The notes below the pieces were generated by a model. It was given only the letters and a program-made list of their open reading frames with translations. It did not search any database and was not told where the DNA came from. From Tetradesmus obliquus (Eukaryota > Chlorophyta > Chlorophyceae > Sphaeropleales > Scenedesmaceae), in contig CP126191.1 of assembly GCA_030272155.1 (NCBI GenBank), positions 5,912,501 to 5,976,500 of the forward strand: a DNA stretch of 64,000 nt, in the 5' to 3' direction. Positions 1 through 12,516 of the stretch are shown here, piece by piece. The translations under genes were made by a program, and so were the position numbers. Position 1 is the first letter of the stretch. Every line of letters begins with the position of its first letter.

Positions 1-427
1 TGATGCAAGTGAGCCAGCAGATGGCAACCGCAGCACGCTTAGACAGCATTGAGCCTGTGTTTTTGGTGCTGCATGGATTGCTGGACACTTGCTGCTGCTA
101 GCAAGCACTGCCTGGTATGGCAACACTACCGAACTGGCGTCAGATTTCTGGTATAATAGGTGTTGGACATTGTGAGACCGCTGCAGTGGCACTTGTAGTC
201 GCAAACGAACGTCAGTGACGATGTTTAGTGCGCTGCTAGGGTTGTCCGGAGAAGGGGGATAGGTAGCGTTCGCTTTCCACAGCGGCTGATTACGCTCGGT
301 TCCGAAAAACGAAAACTTTCGACAGTGCAGACGGAAGCAGGCCCTCTGCGATCAACTAACCACCACAGCACTGCTGAGCAGCAGTTACATACAAACTGCG
401 TACTGCTGCACAAACCAAGCTCAGAGA
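1..427. other. 5' flank, no gene seen
   Basis: I see no supported coding exon here. The stretch lies upstream of the YjbQ gene start at 428 and presumably holds its promoter and 5' leader. No convincing TATA box is visible. Confidence 0.4.
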
Positions 428-513
428 ATGGGCTGGGCACAAAAGGAGGTCAAGATGCCGGCCATGAAGAGGGGCTGCCACCTTGTCACGCACCTGGTGG
501 GGGACGGCTCCAA

Positions 514-564
<51 letters not shown>

Positions 565-827
565 TCCTGCAAGCAGCAGCACCAGCAGCATTAATCGACT
601 GCAGCAGCCACCAGAACCATTACCCGCTGTCAGGCATTAATGATATCCTTGTTGTGCAATGGTCGTAGATAGAGCGCGAGATCAATGCGGACTTGGCGCA
701 GTTCCGTGTTGGCCTGGCGCACATCTTCATCCAGCACACGTCAGCCTCCCTAACCATTAATGAGGTGCGTGGCAGCAGCAGCGGCAGCGCCAGCGCCAGC
801 GGAAGCAGCAACAGCAGCAGCAGAAGT

Positions 828-871
<44 letters not shown>

Positions 872-2396
872 TGCTTATCAGTTCTTGCGGCAGCAGCACG
901 GCTATCAGCTTTGCGCTGCGTGCCCCGCACTGAGCTGTGACTGTCACAGTGCCCAAGCAATGGGCCACTGTTATTAGCCCACCAGCGTGAAGCACTGCGG
1001 TGCGCAGCTGGGTGCATGGCACCATACAAGCAAGGGCAGGGAGCACTGACAGCAGCACACCAGGCAGATTGCTGAGTGCAGCGCTGCATGTGGTGTGCTG
1101 CAGAACGCGGACCCTGACGTGCGCGTGGACATGGAGACCTTCCTCAACCAGACAGTGCCCGAGGTGGGTTAAGCAGGGCAGCAGCAGCTGCACAATGCGC
1201 TGTTATGATGCTGATTACCGCAGCAGGTTCAGCATGATAGCAGCTAGATTGCAGTGGGGTGGTCGACGATGCATCATCAGTGCTGCAGTTCAGCAGGCTG
1301 GCTGTGCTGCATGCACCTGCGGCGCCTGCAGCTTGGCGCTGCACTGCACCACAGGAGGCACTGTTGTGGCTCCAGCGTAGTGCCGCAGCGGCAATATGCT
1401 GCGTGTGGATGTTGCTGGTAGCTGCCAGGCAATAGTGTGATGTCAACCACAGTGATTGTGTGTTGTGCTGCTGTGTGTTGTGCTGCAGGGGCGCGGGGCG
1501 CCCTGGGTGCACACCGACGAGGGGCCGGATGACATGCCAGGTGGGCAGACCAGCGGACCGTGCAAAGTTTGATCAGCACGTGTGCTGAGTCGAAGCAAAG
1601 ATCTGGGAGCATGTTAGCTGGTAGTGGCAGCATGATGTTACTTCTAGAGTGCCCCGAGGCATGGCAGCTGCATTGCATAGCATAAAACTCCATGTTAATA
1701 CCTTGCAACCGACACCATTGCAGCGGTTGCAGGCGTCACTTCAGCTTGCCAGCACCATGCAATGCCGCTGGCACTAGTAGCACTGGCAGCGCCTGTGTTG
1801 GCCAGCAGGCATGATAGCTTACGACACAGCAGCTACCTGCGCTGTGTGTGGCACTGCTGCCCCACACGGCGTGGCAGCGGGCTGCCATGTGCGCAACAGC
1901 AAGAACTCTTCATGCTTTTTGCGTTACCACCAACCCTCTTGCTGCCGTACACGTAACGCTGCAGTACATGAGCACCACTCACCACCTTGTTTGCTGCTGC
2001 ACTGCCTGCAGCGCACTGCAAGGCGTCCATGTTTGGCAGCAGCGTCAGCATCCCCATCAGCAACGGGCGGCTCAACCTGGGCACATGGCAGGTAAGACCC
2101 CGGCACCTGCATGTTACTGTGTAGACAGGTCCTGGTGTCCTGCAATGTTGATCAGAGTCCCTGCTTCTACCATGCATAGCAGTGCTGCCGCTGTGGCAGC
2201 AGCTGCTTCACGCGCTGCAAATCGTGTGCCCTGCCGTGAAGCTTGCATGCTCGCGTCACCGAGCAACCGGCCATGGACTGTCAGTACTGATGATGTTGCT
2301 GACCGTGCCTGTTTGCGTGTGCAGGGCGTGTGGCTATGTGAGCACAGAGACCGAGCGAGTGGGCGGCGGCTAGTAGTGACCATGCAGGGCGAGTAA
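428..2396 (+). CDS. yjbQ: YjbQ/UPF0047 family protein (secondary thiamine-phosphate synthase type)
   Basis: Six exons: 428-496, 669-764, 1104-1163, 1489-1540, 2012-2091, 2325-2396. They join in phase to give 142 residues, the usual family length. All introns are GT-AG. Visible family signatures in order are an N-terminal KRGCHLVTH segment, FIQHTSASLTINE across exon 2, DPDVRVDMETFLN in exon 3, GPDDMP in exon 4, and GTWQ followed by VWLCEHRD across exons 5-6. Bacterial members have weak thiamine-phosphate synthase activity, but the physiological role of the family is unsettled; the fold and conserved histidines suggest a small metal-binding enzyme. The start was chosen because it begins the conserved MGWAQKEV block. 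Introns 1 and 2 each carry a long CAG tract. The next gene starts about 450 bases downstream on the same strand. Confidence 0.93.
515..564 (+). repeat. (GCA)n microsatellite in YjbQ intron 1
   Basis: About 16 uninterrupted GCA/CAG triplets lie inside the first intron, starting 18 bases after the donor site. Confidence 0.95.
828..870 (+). repeat. (AGC)n microsatellite in YjbQ intron 2
   Basis: About 14 AGC triplets, preceded by degenerate AGC-rich sequence from about 772, lie inside the second intron. Confidence 0.95.
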
Positions 2397-2844
2397 CCAG
2401 CAAACCTAGGCCGGGGAATTCTACGGACGGCAAGGACAGACCCAGCAAGTGCCCCATCATACATAATAGCCATCCTCATCAGCAAGCAGCAAGCATCAGC
2501 AGGCCTGGGGAGCAATGGATCCTGCTGCTGATCAGGCATCATGTTTCCTGGTCTCCGCGTGCTGCATAATGCCCTGGTGTGACCCAATGCTTGGTACATG
2601 CTCGTGGCTTTCATAAAGGCGGGCGCTGTGTTGGGTATTGTCCAGGGTTTCCTTGAGGCAACGAGTCCCTATGTCTGCAGCAATTCCCTTTCAGTTCACG
2701 TTTCATACTCCACTTACTCGCTCAATCTGCGACGTGTCTTGCTGGTCGTATGCTTGCACGCACAGCACAATAGAGCACACAAAGAGCTGCTAGCCTTTCA
2801 GGAGAGAAGCCTGCCAAACAACATCAAACGTAAGAATTGACAAA
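2397..2844. other. Intergenic between YjbQ and SNF2 genes
   Basis: This 448-base stretch should hold the YjbQ 3' UTR and the promoter of the following same-strand gene. No TGTAA-type polyadenylation signal or further coding exon is evident. Confidence 0.4.
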
Positions 2845-5800
2845 ATGCAAGAACGGGTTCGCCCAGATGGTGTGTACCCAGATTGTCGTTGCGGGCAGAC
2901 TGCCACCTTGCTGAAGTCGCATACACAGGTAAATCCAGACAGGTGGGCGCCGTGATGTTAAGTTCAATCCGTGTCTACTGCAGAGCAGCAGCAGCAGCAG
3001 CAGCAGAAGCACTTACCCATGCTCTGCTGTTGAGCAGCAACAGCAGCAGCGGCACTGCTGCTGAGCATCAGCACTGCTGCTGAGCATCAGCACTGCTGCT
3101 GAGCATCAGCAGCAGGACCACTGCACCCAGTTGCAGCTTTCGTTGCTACTACCGTACATTAGTAGAACCTAGGCGTTGAATAACCTTGTTGCAACTGTCT
3201 CAAGCAGTAGCAACCTGAACTGCTCGCCAACAGAGCATGCAAGCAGCAGCTCAGCACAGACAGCGAATGGCGCTAGCAGCGCAGTGCGACTGTGCGTAAC
3301 AGGCCTGCATCAACAATCCATTCAACTTTGGTGAATGAAGTTACCAAGCTCTGTAACATAGTGGCACTCAGCTACTGCAGACACGATATCCCAGTAGTAT
3401 CCATGCTGTGTGGGCTTGCGTGCACTGCTTGATTTGTGCGCAGGTGGTTCTTCAAGTGCATGGCATGCAACTACTTTGCATGGGCAGACATGCTGCCAGG
3501 CTACCCACACCTCACAGGCGGCAGCGCAGGCCAGGCCAGCACGCCCCAGCGGCAGCAGCAGCAGCGGCAGCAGCATGGCGCCAGCCCTGGCTCTGTGCCC
3601 CTGCCACGCTATGCTGAAGCAGGCACACCTGGGGGGCCTCCCGCAGCTGCTGCTGCTGCTGCTGCTGGTGGTGGTGCTGGCAACTTCAACAGCCCTGCTA
3701 GACCAGGGGCTGGGTATGGTCAGGGCGGTGCAGACACACCACACCACCAGCAGCAGCAGGGCGGGTGGCAGCAGCAGTCACCAATGCAGCAGCGCGCATG
3801 GGGTCAGCAGCAGCAGCAGTTGCCAATGCAGCAAGGTCCGCAGGGCACTGCATACCAGCAGCAGCAGCAGCAGCCAATGCAGCAGCAGCAGCAGCCTGCA
3901 TGGCAGCAGCAGTCTCCAATCAATCAGGGTGCCCCACCACCACAGCAGCAGCAGCAGCAGCAGCAGCAGTATCCAGATGTGAACCAGCCCTTCAATACTT
4001 TTGGCAACTTGCAGCAGCCTGGGGGCGCGCCAGGTGCCAGCCAGATGCCCCAGCAGCAGTGGGGGCCTTATCCAGGAGGCTCGCAGGGCAGCCAGGGTGC
4101 TGGCAGTGGCTCACAGCAGCAGCAACAACAACCATATCAGCAGCAGCAGCCTTATCAACAGCAGCAGAGTCCTTCGCAGCAGCCATGGCAGCAGCAGCAG
4201 CAGCAGCCGTATGGCAGTCCCATGCGGCCCTCCTTTGTGGGTCAGCAGGGTGCCAGCGCAGCAGCAGCAGCGCCAGGTGCAGCTTACGGCACGCCAGGTG
4301 GTGCTTGGCGCTCACCACAGCAGCAGCAGTACATGTCACCCCAGCAGCAGTACATGTCACCCCAACAGCAGCAGCAGCCACAGCAGTACATGTCACCCCA
4401 GCAGCAATACATGTCACCTCAGCAGCAGCAGCAGCAGGGCCCCCAGCAGTCCCCAGGTAGCGGTCAGGTGGTGAGGGTGGTGCCTGCGCCACCCAATTTG
4501 CCCAACCACATTGGGCTCAAGTTCGGCTACAGCGCCTCCTTTGTGGCAGCCATGAAGCTACTGCCCATCAGAGACACTGACAGGTGCGTGGCTGGCTGCC
4601 GAGGTGCACCAGCACCTGGCAGGGTTGTCAACAGGTGGTCGACACCAGTGGTGGTGATGACTACTGTGCACGCTGCTGCCACAACGTAGACCAGGAGCAT
4701 TGCCATCTGGTGTACTGCATGCAGCACACACGTGTACACACACACGTGCACTGCATTGGTCCGCAGTGCATAGGCAGCAGCATACCATCGGACACTGCTG
4801 TGTGCCAGCCGCTGACGCTGCCACTGGTGAACTTCCCTGCTGCTTCTCCTGTTGCGCCCCTGCACGTTGCTGCCGCTGCTGCTGCCAGGCATTGGAGCAA
4901 GGAGGCCAAGCTGTGGCTGGTGCTGGCCAGTGCACGGCAGCAGGTGGCGGCACACCTGGCAGCAGCAGGCTTTGTTCTTCAGCAGGAGGGGCAGGGTGAG
5001 GGGCAGCGGTGGGGGTGGGCTGGGCAGCCAGCAGGCAGGGGCTGTAAGAGTAAGGTCAGGGGCCTGTGAGAGGCTCGGGGTGAGGCTGGGAGCAACACAC
5101 TTATGACACATGCACGGCCTGCACTGGTGGTCATGCGGCCGTCAAGAAACGTTGCTGCAATGACTGCGATGACAACCTCATCACGAGCCAGGCCCAGTTG
5201 ATCACGACAGCAGTAGCCCTGCTGCCAGTGTGGCTGCTCCTGCAGACCGGCAGTGCCCCCTGCCCTCACCCTGCCTCTGCCCTCTGCTGCATCCCCCAGC
5301 CGAGCTGCAGCCCTGCAGTGACAACACCCTCTTACTCCTGCTGACGCCTACCGCTGCTGCTTCCTCCTGGGTGCAGGGCCGGGCGATGCTGCTGCTGCCA
5401 CTGGGCCCGACCTGCTTGCGCTTGAGGCGAGTGAGGCGCGGCTGCTGCCGCTGCTGGGCCAGGAGGAGGCGGAGGAGACGGCACTGGCAGGTGCGGGGTG
5501 ATGCAGGCGCTGCTGGATGTGAAGCTCTTAGCGAGCTTCTTGGGATGGCAGAGCAGTGGCTATGCCCACTTGTTGCCTGCTGTTGGCGCGCTGTTGGGCA
5601 CGTAACGGCTTGTGGCAACATTCCGCCCGATTCGGATCCGTCTCAACATATTTTTCTCGCTGCTGTTGTGTGCAGCCAACCTTGAGCCGCAGTGGAGCGC
5701 CCTGCTGCCGCATCAGCGTGAGGGTGTGCTGGCAGGGCTGCGGCGGGGCGGGAGGCTGCTGCTGGCTGATGAGATGGGCCTGGGCAAGACGGCACAGGTG

Positions 5801-8728
5801 AGATGCGGAATATTGAAACGCTGAAGGTGTGTTGGGAGCAGCAGGACAAGCGCCGACAGTCGCACGCATGACACAGACACAGTTCAAAGCAGCTAGCGTG
5901 TGTCGCGGCGATTGTGCGCATATGTTGCCTGCTGTCTGTCCTGCTGGCCACTTGACAGCTGCTGCTGCCGCTGCTGCTGCTGCTGTAGGCCATCCTACTG
6001 GCGTGCTGTTATCCTGAGGACTGGCCACTGCTGCTGGTGGTGCCTGCCAGCCTGCGGGGCGTGTGGGGCGCTGAGCTGGGGGCGTGGCTGCCGCCCGCAC
6101 ACACGCCGCATCAGGGGCACATCCAGACTGCAAGGAGCGGGGAGGAGCTGCGCAGCATGCTGGAAGCAGGTGCGGAGTGTGTTGCGCCTGGCTGGGGCTG
6201 TAGGGTGGCGACACTGCTGTGCAAGCTTTGCATAGTGTTTAACATGTACAATGGCGCCTTCAAAAGGTGGTGATGTGAATGCCTCAGCCGCGGCCTGGCG
6301 TGCAAGGCTTGAGGGGTGCCGCACCGCTGCATTCTTCTTCGTCTGCAAGTGTGTGGTGTTCCCGAGGCTTGCACAGGTGCATGCCTGTACAATAACACAC
6401 GCCCTGCTTGCCTTCTGACTGCTGTGTGTTGTTGCCTGTGCCTTCTCGTTGATGTGCGCCTCCCTGCAGGCCTGCCAGCTACCCGCAAGCAGGTGCTGCT
6501 GCTCACATACGACCTGGCAAAGCAGCTGCCGCCCAACATCGCAGCACGCTTCAGCACGGTCATCTGCGATGAGTCCCACCACCTCAAGAACAAGGACGCG
6601 CAGCGCACACAGGCAGTGACCAGCCTGGTCAGGGGCGCCAGGCGTGCAGTGCTACTGACCGGCACGCCGCTGCTGAGCCGGCCCATCGAGGCGTGGAGCC
6701 AGGTGCGGCGTGGTGCTGGTGTAATGCTGGTTGCCGCCAACGAAGCTTCCATCTGTTTTTGTTCAGATCACCGCAGGGGCACCAACATCCACATGAGTTT
6801 GTTGGCAACTGTGGCTGGTGCGCTGCTGCAGCAGCCTGCGCGCCTGCATGTGTTAGGGTACCCTGGTTCAGTGGGCTGCTGTAGTGCATTGCTCTCAGTG
6901 CCGTGTTTTGCTCTTGCTGATGCTGCTGCTGCTGCTGCTGCTGCTGTGCAGGTCGACATGCTGCGTGAGAACCTGCTGGGCAAGTTTGAAGAGTTTGGCG
7001 CCAAGTACTGCACACCAGAAGGCGAGCAGGCTAGCAGCCCCGCTGCGGGCAGCGGCAGAGGCTACGGCAGTGGCCGGGGCCGCTCTTTCCCCGTGGCGCC
7101 GTTCCAAGGCTGCAACAGTGCGCGGCTGGGTGAGCTGCACCAGCTGCTGCTGGCTAATGTGATGGTGCGCCGCACCAAGGCGCAAGTGGGGCTGGGCTTG
7201 CCCAGCAAGACCAGGCTGCGGGTGAGTAGGGAGGTCACGAGGCAGGTCGATGGCTGCGGTGATATTGATGCATGATTTGTCGTTGGTGCCAGCTAGACCC
7301 GTCACACCATGAGGCTGTACAAGGCAGCTGCTGCTGCTGCTTACTGCACTGCGGCTGTTGTAGCTGCCATGCGTCTAGCAGCGCCAGCTTGCTTTCCCTC
7401 CATGCATCAGACTCACAACTGTTTTTTGCTGTCCTGGCCTCTGCGCTGCTGCCTGTGACGCTTGCATATATCTTCACAATGCGCATTGTGGATCTACGTG
7501 CGTGCCAGGTGGCTGTGGGGGTGGATGCCCCGGGGCAGCAGCGGCTGGCGTGCATCCGTGCAGGCATGCAGCGCCTGGCTGAGGCTGGCGGGGCAGACAG
7601 TGCTGAGGGCAAGCGCCTGGTCAACGAGTACAGGCAGGCCACAGGTGTGGCTGTGGGGACTGTAGGCGGTGATCAGGATGGGCAGCAGGGTTGGCAGTCA
7701 CCACAGCGTGTTGCTTCGGGTGCAGCAATACTATTGGAACCGTCATGTACGGCGCTGTGCTGTTCAGTTGGTGTTGTCCTTTCTACAAAAGGGGTGACAA
7801 GGGTTACTTGGGTGCAACGAACTTGGCAACATCTTGAATCGACAACTGCATGCTAGTATTTGCATGTGCCGTCTGCCTGCATAGCAGTATGATGCACACA
7901 GGTCCGTGTGCCTGCCCACCTACCTTGCTTGGCGCCTTGACCCGCTCCTGCTGTATCTGCAGGTGAGGCCAAGGTAGCAGCTGTGGTGGAGTTCATCAAA
8001 GAGCTGCCAGGCCTCAAGCAGGCAGCAGCAGCAGACGCCGACGAGCAGCAGCAGGGCGGCAACGGCGACGCAGGCAGCAGCGCCGCTGCGGCGGCTGCAA
8101 CAAACTCCACCAGCAGCGGTGTTGGCAAGATAGTGGTGTTTGCATACCACCAGCAGGTCTTGAATGCGCTGCAGGCGCAGCTGTGTGAGACCCAGGGCTT
8201 AGGGTTCATCCGCATCGATGGCAGCACGCCGCCGCAGCAGCGGCAGCAGCTGGTAGATCGCTTTCAAACAGACCCCTCTGTGCGGCTGGCGCTGCTGTCC
8301 ATCAAGGCGGCTGGCGCAGGGCTCACGCTGACTGCTGCTGACCGGGTTGTGTTTGCTGAGCTGCATTGGAACCCCAGCGACCATGCACAGTGTGAGGACC
8401 GCATCCATAGGGTGGGCCAAGGCAGGCGCTGCCGTGTGTATTACTGCATGGCTGCTGAGTCTGCTGATGAGCTTATGTGGGGCACTGTGGTGCGCAAGCT
8501 GGGAGTGGTGGGTGCTGCTGTTGATGGTGCAGCAGGGTCAGGTGGCGGCAGCCAGGGCCTGCGTTGCATGGAGAGCTGGCAGCGGCAGCTCTCACAGCCG
8601 GATGAAGCAGAGGAGGAGGCTGCAGCTGCAGCTGCAGGGGAGGGTGACGTAGCTGGTGAGGCAGCTGGGGACGAGGCAGCTGCTGCTGCTGCTGCTGGTT
8701 CAGCAGAACCTGAGCAGCAGGCTGGCAG

Positions 8729-8761
<33 letters not shown>

Positions 8762-9671
8762 CTCGCAGGATGTTGGCAACCAACAGCAGCAGTACTCACA
8801 GGGTGCTGGCAGCCAGCAGGGAGCTCCTGCAGCAGGCGGCAGTGCCGCCGCCTCACCGCCAGCGCCAAGCGCATTGTACGGCACGCTGCGCAGCAGGCGC
8901 AGCTTGCTGGAGCGATTCATGGAGGCTGATGAAGGCCCTGGCGGCGCTGCTGCTACTGCTGCTGCAGCAGCAGCCTCTGCTCTGCTGGCTGAGCACTCAG
9001 GCTCAGCAGCAGCAGCAGTTGGGTCACTGCCAGGGTCTGAAAATGGCAGCGCGCATGGCAGCCAAGCAGCAGACGCGGAGGCTGCTGCTGCACCTGCTAA
9101 GAGCACTGAGCTTCTAATGGAGGAGGCAGAGGCAGCAGCTGCAGCGGCGACAGCGGCGGCTGCAGCAGCAGCGGCGGCAGCAGCGGCTGCAGCTGCGGCT
9201 GCAGCTGCAGTGTCAGCGGCGCGTGGCAGCGTGCACAGCAACGCAGGCAGCCGCAGTGCCAGCGGTGAGCAGCCAGTACTCACCCAGCCAGTGCTGGTTG
9301 CTGCGGCTGCATCTGGCCTCAGCCAGCCGGCTGGCAGCAGCAGGCCTGGGGCCAATGGTTCTGCTGCCAGTGGTGGCACTGCAGCTGATGATGGTGCTGC
9401 ACCTGTGGGTGGTTCAGCTCTGCAGCTGCAGCTGAGCCAGGCTGGAGATGGCCAGGCACGGCTGCCCACTCAAAACTCGCAGTCGACAGCACAGGCCGGA
9501 GCATGCATTACACCGTCGCAGCAGGCTGCTGCTGCTGGGGCTGCAGCTGAGCGGCAGCATGGTCAGGACGCTGTGCAGCGCAGTGAGGCAGCAGCAGGTG
9601 GCGGCGCAGGCGAAGGTGGCGGCAGCCAGGGCTCAGCGGAGCAGCCAGCAAAGAGGCAGCGCCAGCAGTGA
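2845..9671 (+). CDS. SMARCAL1/ZRANB3-like SNF2 annealing helicase with N-terminal GRF zinc finger
   Basis: Ten exons: 2845-2942, 3444-4583, 4889-4995, 5377-5490, 5676-5797, 5989-6169, 6470-6702, 6952-7221, 7509-7644, 7963-9671. They join in phase to about 1369 residues. Residues 14-46 form a GRF zinc finger (CRC ... [13 protein letters not shown]) split by intron 1. A Q/P-rich linker follows to about 390, then a HARP-like segment spanning the exon 2/3 junction. The SNF2 core has motif I DEMGLGKT (about 520), the SMARCAL1-type DESH box (about 621), TGTP, and helicase C motifs KIVVF, DGST and EDRIHRVGQ (about 947). The tail from about 1000 is Ala/Gln/Ser-rich. Family members anneal RPA-coated ssDNA and remodel stalled forks in the nucleus. 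The exon 4 assignment is the weakest; phase supports it but no known motif does. Start chosen as the ATG opening the GRF exon. Confidence 0.92.
3053..3109 (+). repeat. Three 19-bp tandem repeats in SNF2 intron 1
   Basis: Three consecutive identical 19-base units beginning CACTGCTGCTGAG lie inside the first intron of the SNF2 gene. Confidence 0.9.
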
Positions 9672-10818
9672 ACAAGATCATCTGTGATGTACGAACTATT
9701 GAAGGGTGCACAGTGGGCAGCTTGCCGTTGCTGTCCTGACTCATCATCATAAGCTATTTACTGTTCAAGTCGCTGCCGTGTGTTGGATTCACATATGTCT
9801 GGTGTGTTACACGGGCGTGTCATGCACGCATGCACCTGCAACACCTGTGCACGTGCTGCACATGTGCTTGCCATGTTACTGTCACCTCATCATCACCTCT
9901 GTGCTACCTATGTGTTACCAATCAAGCACTGAACCATATTGCTCTTCACAAAACACAACTACCTGTGCTGATGATGGTGCAGTGTGTGCTGGTAGTACAT
10001 ACTACAAACTAGTCTGTTGGTGCTGTTACGTTGGAAAGTAACTTGTAAGGGAGCTCACAGAGTCGACCATGCTGGCACACAGTACATGGGCCCATGTCCC
10101 GGGACGTGCCCTGCAGGGGACGCAGCGCTGCTCAAAAGCCTTGACCAAGCACACAGATGCACCCATTGGTGACACATGCAATGACTATGCACAGGCATGC
10201 TGACACGTGTGCGCACCCCACATAATTGTCGAGCACAGATTGTGTAATGTCCATGTATCAAAGATGAGTGACCCAGCCAGGCAGAGTCCGCTGGCAATGG
10301 CTCAGTTTGGAGCAGCATGACAGACACAACCCTCTGTCAACAGCTGCAGCATCTACACAGCTGTACAAATGCACAGAACATGCATAACTGTGCGCACACA
10401 CAAACACAACATGCTGCAAGCATCTACCTCCGGGGCAGCCAACCATACACTGCGATGTTTGAAACCTGTCCTAAACTCATGAGTTTGCTAATCAGCAAAG
10501 CAGCAAACACCATTGGGCTGGTGGCGCCCACACCCCCTGCATGCCACATGCAATGCAGCTGCAGCAGCTGCCTGCGCATCACGGCTGCCGCAGCTGCGCC
10601 TGCTGCTACCCTAGCCACCACACGCACACAAGCTGGCAACAGCCCTGCTCAGCGCTGGATAACAGAGCATGCGCACAGGTACCGTATTGTGCACTTTCGC
10701 AAAATGCCATAAGGCACTGCTGCAGGCAGCACCATCCCAGCTGCAACACCCCAACTGACACAGCACCTTCACCGCTACACCTCAGAGCCAAGCTTCAAAC
10801 CATGGCATAAATCACATG
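9672..10818. other. Convergent intergenic between SNF2 and UIM genes
   Basis: This 1.15 kb stretch lies between two stop codons facing each other, so it should consist of the two 3' UTRs and a short spacer. No coding exon is supported on either strand. Confidence 0.5.
10044..10048 (+). terminator. Possible TGTAA polyadenylation signal, SNF2 gene
   Basis: TGTAA is the usual chlorophyte poly(A) signal. This copy lies about 370 bases after the stop codon, a normal 3' UTR distance in such algae. A five-base match is weak on its own. Confidence 0.3.
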
Positions 10819-12481
10819 CTACAGCGGTGCTGCATCGCCGACAGCCACACCAGCTGAGGCAGGCTCAGCCGCCACAGCCACAGCCTTGCCCTGCTGCTGC
10901 TGCACTGCCTCGCTGCTGTCGCCAGCTCCCTCAGCAGGCGGCAGCAGCAGCAGCAGGTCGCTGCTGTCGCCCACCTCCTCAGCTGCACCCGCTTCAAGCA
11001 TGCTGGCAACCGGCTGCGCTGCCGGCACATCAACCGCAACACCGCCTGCCACGTCAGCAGCAGCTGCCTCCACAAGCGTGGCTGCATCAGCGTCTGCGCC
11101 AGCACCGCCTGTGGCGGGGCTGTCTGCCGCCCCGCAGCTGGCTTGCTCTGCGCAGCGCACACTGCCGGTGCTGCCAGCTTCCTGCAGGCAGTGACCGCTG
11201 CCGCGGCTGGGAAGCAGCGGCACCTCAGCTGCACGCTGCTGCTGCTGGGGCTGCTGCTGCTGGGATTGGGGCTGCAGTATGCCTTCCACTGGGTTCGTTT
11301 GTTGCTGCTTGGGCTCCAGCAGCTGCTGCTGTTGCTGCTGCTGGGGCTGCTGCTGCTGCAGTATGCCTGTCATGTGCTCTGCCTGTTGCTGCTGTAGCTC
11401 TGGCACCTGCCCCTGCTGTTGCTGTTGCTGCTGCTGGGTGGCAGGAGCAGCTGCTGTTCCAGGTGCATCAGCTGCTTCTGCTGCTGGCACATCTGCCACT
11501 GCTGCCGCTGCCGCCTGCTGCAGCCAGCCGCGCGCCTCTGCTGCGGCGCTGCTCTCGCCCACCTCCCTGACCTGCTCCAGGTGGATGTTGGGGAACCAGC
11601 AGGTGTCACCATCCGGCAGCCGCACCGCACACACCGGCACCGACGCATGCAGCTCAGCAGCAGCCACCTGCCCCAGCACCCACGCAGCACCAAACCACGG
11701 GTCATAGTCGGCTTGCTGCTGCTGTCGCTGCTGCTGCTGCTGCCGCTGCTGCTGCATGCGCAGCTTCGTGGCAGGCCCCAGCTGGCTGAGCTGTGCCATG
11801 GAGGGCTTGCACCACACCCAGTCGCCGATGCACAGCCGTGGCAGCAGCTGCGCAGCTGTCGCCTCCACGTACCGCACAGCAGCATACTGCAGGTCCACGA
11901 TGTAGCGGATGCCGCTGCTGCCGCTGCGCTGCTCGGTGGGCTCCGCCTTGAGGATGGTGCCGCTGAAGCAGGAGTGGAAGAATGGATCCACAAACCACAC
12001 CGGCTCGCGCTGCTGCCACAGCCGCCGCGCGCCCACCTCGCTGCTGGCACTGCCCCGGCCGCTACGCGGCAACCCTAGACGCTGCTGCTGCTGCGGCTGA
12101 TTCTGCTGCTGCTGCTGTTGCCGAGGCTGCTCGTTCAGCTGCATCGCACTGTAGTGTGCGTACATGCCTGCCACGCCTGAGCCGCCTGACCCCCTGGATG
12201 CCACGTCAGCAGCTGCCAGGTCATCCTCCGCATTGCCGTCATCAGCCCAGTCGCCCAGCTCATCATACAAATCCAGGTCATCATCCGCTGCTGCCGCTGC
12301 TGCTGGTGCTGCATTTCCTGCAGGGGCTGCTGCGTTTCCTGCAAGCTGGCCCAAGTCCGGCACTGAGCCACTACGGCCCACACCAGCCTGGCCTCCTGCT
12401 GCCTGCTGTGCTTGCTGCAGGCTGCCACAAGCTGGGGATGGTGCGTGATGCGCAAGCAGGCCCCCTGCTGCTGGCAATTGT

Positions 12482-12516
<35 letters not shown>

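Noticed and set aside
3322..3355. Possible small SNF2 exon (about 3305-3332) to bridge the GRF finger
   Set aside because: Its phase does not fit exon 3444; extending exon 1 to 2942 gives the conserved NPxR-FF junction with correct phase.
8441..9469. 342-codon minus-strand frame over the SNF2 last exon
   Set aside because: Antisense shadow of Ala/Gln-rich coding sequence; the sense frame continues conserved helicase sequence.
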